A DNA stretch of 64,000 nt, from positions 62,001 through 126,000 of the forward strand of contig NZ_JAHRIB010000023.1 in NCBI RefSeq assembly GCF_019090165.1, given 5' to 3'. Below, in pieces: positions 41,986-49,394 of the stretch. The notes beneath the pieces were generated by a model that did not search any database, had not been told where the DNA came from, and saw only the letters and a program-made list of their open reading frames with translations. A program made the translations under genes and the position numbers. The number at the start of each line of letters is the position of its first letter. Within the stretch, counting starts at the first letter, position 1. Origin of the DNA: Streptomyces sp. BV286 (GTDB taxonomy: Bacteria; Actinomycetota; Actinomycetes; Streptomycetales; Streptomycetaceae).

Positions 41986-43073
41986 CGGTTCAGCAGCCGG
42001 GCCAGGACCAGCATCGTCAGGACCGTCAGCGGCATCGTCACGTACGAGGGGATGCCCAGACCCTGGTGGTAGGCCCTGATGGCGACCCAGCCCAGATGCT
42101 CGTGGACCAGGTAGAACGGGTACGTCAGCGCGCCGGCCACCGTCAGCCACCGCCAGTTCACGCGGTTCAGCCATCCCAGCGCGACCGCGGCGACCGCCAC
42201 GAAGCCGAGGGTGACGACGAGGATGATGCCGGCCGAGCTCCGGTTCGAGAAGAACTGCGGGTCGGGCGGGTGCCACAGCTGCGCCACCGCGTAGTGCTGC
42301 CCGATCAGCCAGCCGACGCCCACGATGCCCCACGCGTACGCGTCCCGCCGGTCGCGGTGGACCAGGTAGAGACCGATGCCGCCGATGAAGAACGGCGCGT
42401 ACTCGGGCATCAGGACCAGGTCGAGCAGCGGCTCCCGCGCCTCCTGGGCGATCACCGCGGCGAGCGTCCAGCCCGCGCAGAACAGGATCACGCGCTGCCG
42501 CGTCGCGCCCGGCAGGACCACACAGAGCGCGAACAGCGCGTAGAAGCGGACCTCCGCCCACAGCGTCCAGCAGACCCCCAGCACCCGGTCGGCGCCCAGC
42601 GGTTGCTGCATGAGCGTCAGGTTCACCAGCGCGTCACTGGGCGACACGGCCTCGTACACGACCACGGGCAGCGCGAAGACGGCCGTGACGAGGACGACCG
42701 CCGCCCAGTACGACGGCAGCAGCCGCGAGGCCCGCGAGGCGAAGAACGAACGCAGGCTCCGCCCCCAGCCGCTCATGCAGATCACGAAGCCGCTGATCAC
42801 GAAGAAGATCTGCACGCCCAGACAGCCGTACGCGAACCACGTGTGCAGCGTGGGGAACTGGATCTGCGGCGAGGAGCCCCAGGCCCGGCTCACCTCGCCG
42901 TCCCGGCCGCCGTAGTGGTACGCGGCGACCATCAGCGCGGCGATCAGCCGCAGCCCGTCGAGCGCGCGCAGCCGCGGCGCGCGCTTCTGGGGAAGTATCC
43001 GAGGGGGGACGGGGGGCAGGGTGCCCGCCTCGGCGGTGGACGCCGGAGCGGGCGCCGATTCGACGAAACTCAT
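41928..43073 (-). CDS. Acyltransferase 3 family membrane protein
   Basis: A 381-residue OafA/YrhL-type integral membrane acyltransferase with about ten helices. It begins RLRALDGLRLIAALMVAAYHYGG with the conserved His, and continues GCLGVQIFFVISGFVICMS and FFASRASRLLPSYWAAV. Such enzymes O-acetylate exported polysaccharides or glycolipids. It is the last gene of a three-gene unit (GT2, polysialyltransferase-like, acyltransferase) joined by 4-base overlaps, so O-acylation of the wall polymer is the likely role. The Pro/Ala-rich N-terminus is cytoplasmic. Confidence 0.9.
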   Translation of the reverse strand: MSFVESAPAPASTAEAGTLPPVPPRILPQKRAPRLRALDGLRLIAALMVAAYHYGGRDGEVSRAWGSSPQIQFPTLHTWFAYGCLGVQIFFVISGFVICMSGWGRSLRSFFASRASRLLPSYWAAVVLVTAVFALPVVVYEAVSPSDALVNLTLMQQPLGADRVLGVCWTLWAEVRFYALFALCVVLPGATRQRVILFCAGWTLAAVIAQEAREPLLDLVLMPEYAPFFIGGIGLYLVHRDRRDAYAWGIVGVGWLIGQHYAVAQLWHPPDPQFFSNRSSAGIILVVTLGFVAVAAVALGWLNRVNWRWLTVAGALTYPFYLVHEHLGWVAIRAYHQGLGIPSYVTMPLTVLTMLVLARLLNRYVEDRFTPRLRSALSKPR

Positions 43074-44404
43074 CCCAGCGTGGCCCTCTTCAGGGAACGG
43101 GCGCGTCTGGCCACACGCCGTACGGTCGCGTTGCGCGGGATGAACGCCAGCTGGGCCGGCACCGCCCCGGGCAGCCCCAGCGAGGTGAGCCGCCGTCGCT
43201 TGAAGTAGCGCCAGGTGTGCGTGTCCAGACGCCGCGTCAGATAGAGCTCGGCGTCCGGCCGCGCGTCCGGGTAGATCTTGGACTGCATGGCGTAGCCCAC
43301 GGCCCGTACCAGCTCGGACAGTTCGTCCGGGCCCATGCTCCGGCGCTGCTCGGTGACCGCCGCGCGGTCCGTCAGCTCCGGCAGCAGGGCGTCCACGATC
43401 GTGACCGGGACGCGGTTGCTGTTCTCGTACGGCGTGAGGCGTTCCAGGAGCGGCCCGGTGCCGATGCGGGCGACGGGCAGACCGTACAGCGCGGAGGCGG
43501 TGAGCAGCGCGGTCGAGAAGCAGCCGACGACCAGCGCGGGACGCATCCGCTGGTAGAGCACCTCGGCGAGGACGGGGGTGTCGAGCACCGTGAGATCGGC
43601 GCCGATCCGCTCGGCCTCCTTCTCCAGGGCGCGCGACCAGCGGGCGGGCGCGCTGGGGTGCGGCTTGAACACCACCCGGTCGTGCCCGAGTTCGACGGCG
43701 CCCCTGAGCATCCGTACGTGGAGGTCCTCCTCCTCCTCGGCGGTGAGGATGCCGAGGGCGGAGAGGTACTGGCCGAGCAGCAGGGCCGGTTCGTCGATCG
43801 CGGGCAACGCGTCACCGGTGTCGACGAGTTCGGTGAGCACCTTCGAGAAGGCGTCCGTCGGTACGAGTTCCGGCGGCACCCCGAACTCGGTGAGCAGCAG
43901 CGGTGTCAGCCCCGGCACCAGGTCGAGATGGAGGAGACGGTCGATACGTGTGCCGACCAGCGGGTCGATCTTGCTGCGGGTGGGGCCGTAGCTCATCAGG
44001 CCGTCCGCGTAGACGGTGACGGGCGCGCCCGTGAAGATCTGTGCGACGCCGAGCGCCGGATTGACCTGGATCGACTCGACGACCAGCTCGACGTCGTCGT
44101 CGCCGAGACCCCAGGCGAGGCGCAGATGCCGCTCCCACAGCGGCACGTCGTCGGGCCGCGGGGCCCAACCGCCCGGGTGGAAGGGGGAGATGGTCTCGTT
44201 CCACGAGATCACGTCGTCGAACCGGCCGCGCAGCTGCTCGAACCCGGGCATCTCGTCGACCCCGGGTGTCGTCTCGGGCGTCGCCGAGTTGTTGGACACG
44301 AGCAGCACGCGCCGGTCCGCGGGGCGGAAGCAGTCGGCGTCGACGGCCGCGGCGAGCGTCGCCGTGCCGTACAGCGTCGACGCCATGAAGATCCGGGTGG
44401 TCAC
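43070..44404 (-). CDS. Alpha-2,8-polysialyltransferase-like glycosyltransferase (POLYST family)
   Basis: A 444-residue cytoplasmic glycosyltransferase of the bacterial polysialyltransferase type: MTTRIFMASTLYGTATLAAAV at the start, a D/E-x-G element in TVYADGLMSYGP, the His-Pro motif in VFKPHPSAP and a Ser/Thr-rich element (GCFSTALLTASAL). These are the elements known to matter in GT38/GT52-like sialyltransferases. In this cluster it probably polymerises or adds a nine-carbon sugar (Kdn or sialate) supplied by the CMP-sugar synthetase at 47096. GTGA and ATGA overlaps on both sides show coupling. Confidence 0.78.
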   Translation of the reverse strand: MTTRIFMASTLYGTATLAAAVDADCFRPADRRVLLVSNNSATPETTPGVDEMPGFEQLRGRFDDVISWNETISPFHPGGWAPRPDDVPLWERHLRLAWGLGDDDVELVVESIQVNPALGVAQIFTGAPVTVYADGLMSYGPTRSKIDPLVGTRIDRLLHLDLVPGLTPLLLTEFGVPPELVPTDAFSKVLTELVDTGDALPAIDEPALLLGQYLSALGILTAEEEEDLHVRMLRGAVELGHDRVVFKPHPSAPARWSRALEKEAERIGADLTVLDTPVLAEVLYQRMRPALVVGCFSTALLTASALYGLPVARIGTGPLLERLTPYENSNRVPVTIVDALLPELTDRAAVTEQRRSMGPDELSELVRAVGYAMQSKIYPDARPDAELYLTRRLDTHTWRYFKRRRLTSLGLPGAVPAQLAFIPRNATVRRVARRARSLKRATLG

Positions 44405-45378
44405 GCGGTCACCCCCGCGGCCGCCGGACGGCGGCGCAGCCGGCGCAGCCGCGTCGCGCGCTGTATGTCCATGGAGTCGAGGGCGTCGTCGAGGACATCC
44501 TGCGGCATACGCCGCAATGCGACGGCACTCATCGATTTCAGTTTCCGTGCCACTGGTGGCTCGAACCTTTCGATGGATCCCAGATGATGGGAAATAATCG
44601 CACAGTAGGTCCGGACGGCTTTCGGCAGGAGTTTATCCGCGTCCCGGTCCTGCGCCGTTTCGCTTACCACCTGGTCGAACGCGCGAATGAAATCCAGCTG
44701 CCGTACGTCACCGATCTGCGTCAGTGAGGAGGCGACGCCGCGCCGGTAGAACACACCGAGCAGTCCCACCGCGGCGAACGATTCCGCCTCCCGGTGCAGC
44801 CGCCAGATCCACGGCCGGTCCTCGGCCGTGCGCAGCCCGTCGGTGAAGTGCAGCAGGCCCCGGTCGGCCAGCCGGCGGTGGTAGATGCCCGCCCACGCGT
44901 ACGCGTAGTCGACGGACGTGGAGCGGTCGGCGGGCAGGATCGCCTCGCGCGGATCCAGTACGACGCCGCGCCTGCCGTGCGGGACACGGTGGACGGTGCG
45001 GGCCCTCGCGGTGCACTGGACATGGTCCGTGCGGACGAAGTCGCACCCCAGGCCCTCGATGGCGGCGAGGAGTTGCCCGTAGTACCCGGGGGCGAGCCAG
45101 TCGTCCCCGTCGAGGAACGTGAGGTACTCGCCACGCGCCGCGTCGATGCCCGTGTTGCGCGCGGTGGCCAGCCCTCCGTTCTTCTCGTGTCTGACATGCA
45201 CCGCACCCGGGAGCTCGCGCTCCGCGCGCGCGAGGATGTCCGGTGTCTCGTCGCGGGAGCAGTCGTCGACGAGAATGAATTCGAAGTCGTCGCGTGCGTT
45301 CGCACGCAGACTCCTCAGGGTGTCGGGCGCATATTGCTGCACGTTGTAGAACGGCACGATGACGGAGAGCTTGACCAC
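44401..45378 (-). CDS. Family 2 glycosyltransferase
   Basis: A 325-residue GT-A enzyme: KLSVIVPFYNVQQYAPDTLRSL at the N-terminus, LVDDCSRDETPDILA, GGLATARNTGIDAARGEYLTFLDGDDWLAPGYY with the DxD metal site, and RTAEDRPWIWRLH as the ED-type catalytic region. It is like polymer-primer or teichoic-type glycosyltransferases. The GTG at 45378 starts the conserved strand. There is no SD; a TANNNT box (TAACGT) lies 7 nt upstream. It is the first gene of the leftward wall-polymer unit and is divergent from the DUF6716 gene. Confidence 0.88.
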   Translation of the reverse strand: MVKLSVIVPFYNVQQYAPDTLRSLRANARDDFEFILVDDCSRDETPDILARAERELPGAVHVRHEKNGGLATARNTGIDAARGEYLTFLDGDDWLAPGYYGQLLAAIEGLGCDFVRTDHVQCTARARTVHRVPHGRRGVVLDPREAILPADRSTSVDYAYAWAGIYHRRLADRGLLHFTDGLRTAEDRPWIWRLHREAESFAAVGLLGVFYRRGVASSLTQIGDVRQLDFIRAFDQVVSETAQDRDADKLLPKAVRTYCAIISHHLGSIERFEPPVARKLKSMSAVALRRMPQDVLDDALDSMDIQRATRLRRLRRRPAAAGVTA

Positions 45379-45385
45379 CCACGTG

Positions 45386-45391
45386 ACGTTA
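45386..45391 (-). promoter_or_regulatory. Putative -10 box of leftward wall-polymer unit (leaderless)
   Basis: TAACGT on the minus strand is 7 nt before the GTG at 45378, with no SD between. The rest of the 198-base divergent gap has a locally lower G+C content. Confidence 0.5.
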
Positions 45392-45563
45392 GGCGGCGGC
45401 CCGGCATTCGTCTTGACCCCCGGTGAGATGCCAGGTGAACGACGCGTGGCGGAATGGTGAACCAGGCTTTTTGGCAAGCCGATCCGGGGCCGATTCGCCA
45501 TTCGGCGACGTGCTGTTAACCCTTTGTTGCTTTCAGGTTGGGCCGGGGATCGAAATGGCTTCC

Positions 45564-45569
45564 TAGCGT
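45564..45569 (+). promoter_or_regulatory. Putative -10 box of rightward wall-polymer unit (leaderless)
   Basis: TAGCGT lies 7 nt before the GTG at 45577, which has no SD; it mirrors the leftward box at 45386-45391. Confidence 0.5.
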
Positions 45570-45576
45570 CTTGGGT

Positions 45577-46962
45577 GTGCCAGCAAGTACCAAGAAGTCC
45601 CTGCGAGTGGCCGTCCTCGCCGATTCCGACACCCGGTGGAAATGGGGCGCGCTCACCGCGAACCGTATCGCACCGGCCGATTCGGACATCAGGCTCGACG
45701 GCTACCTCCTGCGGGGCCGTGCGACCCCCACCGCCCGCCAGCTCGAAGAGGTCGGCGTCCGCGCGGACACCCTGCGGGAGGTCACCGCCGGGGAGTTCCT
45801 GCGGGAGATGTCCGGCGCGCGGTCCGCGTACGACGTCGTCGTGCTCTCCCTCGTCGGAGGCGGCGTCCAGGCGATGCTGCACGGGCTCTCCCACCAGTGG
45901 CGGGAGCGGTCCGCGACGGGCGGCGCGAAGCGGCCCGTGGTCGTCACCGGCTATGTCGGCGTCGTCTACGAGAAGCTCGCCGACGGGCTGCTGCTGCGGC
46001 ACGGCGCGGATCTCGTCCTCGCCAACTCCCGCCAGGACGCGGACCGTTTCACCGCCGTGTACGAGGGAGTGGGCGCCGACGCCTCCTCGGTGACCGAGGT
46101 CGCGCTGCCGTTCCTCGGCGGCGACCCGTACGAGAAGCGCGACCCGTCCGCGAAGCAAGGGCGCGGGCCCTACACGGTCGTCTTCGCCGCGCAGCCCTCC
46201 GTGCCGGAGAGCCGCAAGGACCGTACGTACCTGCTGAACCGGCTCGTGCAGCACGCCAGGCTGCACCCGGACCGCGAGGTCCTGCTGAAGCTGCGCTCCA
46301 AGCCGGGCGAGCACACCACGCACATCGAGGAGCAGCCCTACCAGCGCCTCGCGGAGCGGATCCCGGGCGGCCCGCCCGCCAACTTCCGCCTCGTGTACGG
46401 GCACATGGGCGAGGTCCTCGACCGCACCGACCTGCTCGTCACCATCAGCTCCACGGCGGCGCTCGAATCCCTGCACCGCCGGATCCCCACCGTCGTCCTC
46501 ACCGACCTCGGTGTGCGCGAGTCGCTCGGCAACCACCACTTCGTGGGCTCGGGCTGCCTCGCCTCCTGGGACCAGCTCGACGCCGGGCACGGGCCGTCGC
46601 CCGACGAGGAATGGGTGGCGCGGCAGGGCGTCGCCGCCGGGGGCACCTCCCGGACGGAGTCCGGGCAGGGCTCCTACGAGACGGCCTTCGACGCGGCGCG
46701 CGAGCGCATCGCCGGCCTCCTCGGCCGGGACGAACTCCCCGGCCTCGCCCCCTACTACACGCCCGCCACCGCGCCCGGCTATCTGCCCGGCATCCTCGCC
46801 CGCCACCACCTCGCCCCGGACGGCAGCCCGCTGCCGGGCGCGCCCGACGCCGACCGGGAGCCGGGGGCCGTGCGGCAGATCGTGCGGCGCGCCGCGCGGG
46901 GTGCCTACCGGCACGGGGTGCAGCGGGTGGCTCCGGTCATCCGGCGGATGGGGGAGCTGTGA
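45577..46962 (+). CDS. DUF6716 putative glycosyltransferase
   Basis: A 461-residue soluble protein beginning KKSLRVAVLADSDTRWKWGALTANRI, a pattern of the DUF6716 group found beside NeuA/NeuB genes in actinobacteria. It has GT-B-like features: YVGVVYEKLADGLLLRHGADLVLANS, then VVFAAQPSVPESRKDRTYLLNRLV, LLKLRSKPGEHTTHIEEQPY and VTISSTAALESLHRRIPTVVLTDLGV (sugar-nucleotide-site-like). It probably adds a unit to, or primes, the nine-carbon sugar polymer. Leaderless start; 133 bases before the CMP-sugar synthetase gene. Confidence 0.78.
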   Translation: MPASTKKSLRVAVLADSDTRWKWGALTANRIAPADSDIRLDGYLLRGRATPTARQLEEVGVRADTLREVTAGEFLREMSGARSAYDVVVLSLVGGGVQAMLHGLSHQWRERSATGGAKRPVVVTGYVGVVYEKLADGLLLRHGADLVLANSRQDADRFTAVYEGVGADASSVTEVALPFLGGDPYEKRDPSAKQGRGPYTVVFAAQPSVPESRKDRTYLLNRLVQHARLHPDREVLLKLRSKPGEHTTHIEEQPYQRLAERIPGGPPANFRLVYGHMGEVLDRTDLLVTISSTAALESLHRRIPTVVLTDLGVRESLGNHHFVGSGCLASWDQLDAGHGPSPDEEWVARQGVAAGGTSRTESGQGSYETAFDAARERIAGLLGRDELPGLAPYYTPATAPGYLPGILARHHLAPDGSPLPGAPDADREPGAVRQIVRRAARGAYRHGVQRVAPVIRRMGEL

Positions 46963-46990
46963 CGTTCCGCTCCGCGGCGGGGGCTGCTGT

Positions 46991-47050
46991 GAACCCGCGG
47001 GTTCGTCGTGGCTGGGCACGCAGTTCCCCGCGCCCCTTCGGGGGCGCCGT
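46991..47050. repeat. Palindrome plus UUCG hairpin (Streptomyces intergenic repeat-like)
   Basis: GAACCCGCGGGTTC (46991-47004) is a perfect 14-bp palindrome. It is followed by CACGCAGTTCCCC and GCGCCCC-TTCG-GGGGCGC (47030-47047), a 7-bp stem with a TTCG tetraloop. The second part resembles a short GC-rich hairpin seen many times between Streptomyces genes. It may stabilise or attenuate the mRNA ahead of the CMP-sugar synthetase gene. Confidence 0.6.
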
Positions 47051-47095
47051 ACGGCGGGCCCCCTACACGCGACTGCCAACCAAGGAGTACAGCGA

Positions 47096-48394
47096 ATGAC
47101 CAACTCGGAAGCGGGACGGCTCAAGGCAGTGCCCCGTGTGCTCGCGGTGATTCCCGCGCGGGGCGGGTCCAAGGGCGTGCCCGCCAAGAACCTGCTCCCC
47201 GTCGGCGGCGTACCGCTGGTCGCCCGCGCGGTGCGCGAGTGCCGTGCGGCCCGGCTCGTCACGGACGTCGTGGTCTCCACCGACGACCAGGCCATCGCCG
47301 CCGCCGCCCGCGAGGCCGGCGCCGAGGTCGTGCTGCGGCCCGCCGCCATCGCCGGCGACACCGCGACCTCCGAGGCGGCCGTCCTGCACGCCATGGAGGT
47401 CCACGAGGCACGGCACGGCTCCACCGTCGACGCCGTACTCCTCGTGCAGTGCACCAGCCCCTTCATCGTCCGCGAGGACATCGACTCGGTGGCGGGCGCG
47501 GTCGTGGAGAACGGCGCGGACACCGCGCTGACCGTGGCGCCCTTCCACGGCTTCATCTGGCGGGACGCGGACGACGCCCCGGCCGCGGTCGACACCGGGC
47601 GCACCCGGTCCGTCGGCGGGTCCGTGGCCGTCGCCGACGCCCCCGCCACGGACGGCGGACACGGGGTCAACCACGACAAGTCCTTCCGCCCCCGCCGCCA
47701 GGACCGGCCCCAGGACCTCCTGGAGACCGGCGCCGCCTACGCCATGGACGCGGCCGGCCTGCGCGAGCACAAGCACCGCTTCTTCGGCCGGACCGAACTC
47801 GTCCGCACCGACCCCGCGCGGGTCCTGGAGATCGACGACCCGCACGACCTCGCCCGCGCCCGGGCCCTCGCGCCGCTCTTCGACGCGAACCGGCCCGGCG
47901 CCCTCCCGACCGCCGAAGACATCGACGCGGTCGTCCTCGACTTCGACGGCACCCAGACCGACGACAGGGTGCTGATCGACTCCGACGGAAAGGAGTTCGT
48001 CTCCGTGCACCGCGGGGACGGACTCGGCATCGCGGCCCTCCGCAGGAGCGGCCTGTCGATGCTGATCCTCTCCACGGAGCAGAACCCGGTCGTCGCCGCC
48101 CGCGCACGCAAGCTCAAGATCCCCGTGCTGCACGGCATCGACCGGAAAGACCTCGCGCTGAAGCAGTGGTGCGAGGAACAGGGCATCGCGCCCGAGCGCG
48201 TGCTCTACGTCGGCAACGACGTCAACGACCTCCCGTGCTTCGCCCTCGCCGGCTGGCCCGTGGCGGTCGCGAGCGCCCACGACGTCGTACGCGGCGCCGC
48301 ACGCGCGGTCACCACCGTCCCCGGTGGCGACGGCGCGATCCGAGAGATCGCCAGCTGGATCCTCGGCCCCTCTCTCGACTCCCTCGACAAGTAA
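47096..48394 (+). CDS. Bifunctional CMP-acylneuraminate/Kdn cytidylyltransferase - HAD phosphatase
   Basis: A 432-residue fusion. The N-terminal half is a NeuA-type cytidylyltransferase: VLAVIPARGGSKGVPAKNLLPVGG (CTP loop), VSTDDQAIAAAAREAGAEV, LLVQCTSPFI. The C-terminal half, from about residue 275, is a KdsC/Kdn-9-phosphatase-like HAD domain: VVLDFDGTQTDDRV (Asp282 and Asp284), LILSTEQ, ARKLKIPVLHG and YVGNDVNDLPCF. It could dephosphorylate a nine-carbon sugar-9-phosphate and activate the product with CTP. AAGGAG lies 9 nt before the ATG. It lies 14 bases before the neuB-like gene. Confidence 0.92.
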   Translation: MTNSEAGRLKAVPRVLAVIPARGGSKGVPAKNLLPVGGVPLVARAVRECRAARLVTDVVVSTDDQAIAAAAREAGAEVVLRPAAIAGDTATSEAAVLHAMEVHEARHGSTVDAVLLVQCTSPFIVREDIDSVAGAVVENGADTALTVAPFHGFIWRDADDAPAAVDTGRTRSVGGSVAVADAPATDGGHGVNHDKSFRPRRQDRPQDLLETGAAYAMDAAGLREHKHRFFGRTELVRTDPARVLEIDDPHDLARARALAPLFDANRPGALPTAEDIDAVVLDFDGTQTDDRVLIDSDGKEFVSVHRGDGLGIAALRRSGLSMLILSTEQNPVVAARARKLKIPVLHGIDRKDLALKQWCEEQGIAPERVLYVGNDVNDLPCFALAGWPVAVASAHDVVRGAARAVTTVPGGDGAIREIASWILGPSLDSLDK

Positions 48395-48408
48395 GGAACT
48401 TCCTCACC

Positions 48409-49347
48409 ATGAGCACCAACTCCCGTCTGCGCACGTTCGGTTCGAAGACCGCCGGCCCGGGTCACCCCGTCTACGTCGTCGGTGAGATCGGCATCAACCA
48501 CAACGGCGACCTCGAGAACGCGTTCAAGCTGATCGACGCGGCCGCCGAGGCCGGCTGCGACGCCGTGAAGTTCCAGAAGCGCACCCCGGAGATCTGCACC
48601 CCGCGCGACCAGTGGGACATCGAGCGCGACACCCCCTGGGGCCGCATGACCTACATCGACTACCGCCACCGCGTGGAGTTCGGCGAGGACGAGTACCGCC
48701 AGATCGACGAGTACTCCAAGTCGAAGAACATCGCCTGGTTCGCCTCCCCGTGGGACACCGAGGCCGTCGCCTTCCTGGAGAAGTTCGACGTCCCGGCCCA
48801 CAAGGTCGCCTCCGCGTCCCTCACCGACGACGAGCTGCTGCGTGCCCTGCGCGACACCGGCCGTACGGTCATCCTCTCCACCGGCATGTCGACCCCGAAG
48901 CAGATCCGCCACGCGGTCGAGGTCCTCGGCAGCGACAACATCCTGATGTGCCACGCCACGTCGACCTACCCGGCGCAGGCCGAGGAGCTCAACCTGCGCG
49001 TCATCAACACCCTCCAGGCCGAGTTCCCGAACGTCCCGATCGGCTACTCCGGCCACGAGACGGGCCTGCAGACCACGCTCGCCGCGGTCGCCCTCGGCGC
49101 CACGTTCGTCGAGCGCCACATCACCCTCGACCGCGCCATGTGGGGCTCCGACCAGGCCGCCTCGGTCGAGCCGCAGGGCCTGACCCGCCTCGTCCGCGAC
49201 ATCCGCACCATCGAGGCCTCCCTCGGCGACGGCGTCAAGAAGGTCTACGAGTCCGAGCTCGGCCCGATGAAGAAGCTGCGCCGCGTCTCGGGCGTCGTCG
49301 CCGAGGCCGAGATCGCGGCGGCCGCAGGCGAGCCGGTCGCGGTCTGA
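48409..49347 (+). CDS. N-acetylneuraminate/Kdn synthase family enzyme lacking the SAF domain
   Basis: A 312-residue NeuB-type TIM barrel condensing PEP with a six-carbon sugar to make a nonulosonic acid: VYVVGEIGINHNGDLENAFKLIDAAAEAGCDAVKFQKR, HKVASASLTDDELL, VILSTGMS, HATSTYPA, IGYSGHETGLQTTLAAVALGA and ERHITLDRAMWGSDQAAS. The sequence stops right where the C-terminal antifreeze-like SAF domain usually begins (about 345-360 residues is normal). Very strong C-ending codon use suggests high expression. Paired with the NeuA-phosphatase fusion, the product is more likely Kdn than Neu5Ac. Confidence 0.93.
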   Translation: MSTNSRLRTFGSKTAGPGHPVYVVGEIGINHNGDLENAFKLIDAAAEAGCDAVKFQKRTPEICTPRDQWDIERDTPWGRMTYIDYRHRVEFGEDEYRQIDEYSKSKNIAWFASPWDTEAVAFLEKFDVPAHKVASASLTDDELLRALRDTGRTVILSTGMSTPKQIRHAVEVLGSDNILMCHATSTYPAQAEELNLRVINTLQAEFPNVPIGYSGHETGLQTTLAAVALGATFVERHITLDRAMWGSDQAASVEPQGLTRLVRDIRTIEASLGDGVKKVYESELGPMKKLRRVSGVVAEAEIAAAAGEPVAV

Positions 49348-49394
49348 GCCAGTCCCATCCCTTCCGAATCCAGGGAAGCGACGGTCGTACGTCG

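Noticed and set aside
44401..47679. A 1092-codon open frame on the minus strand running through the GT2, DUF6716 and NeuA genes
   Set aside because: Only the last 326 codons encode a recognisable GT2 enzyme; the upstream part is the antisense of two well-supported plus-strand genes, a common effect of high-GC codon bias.
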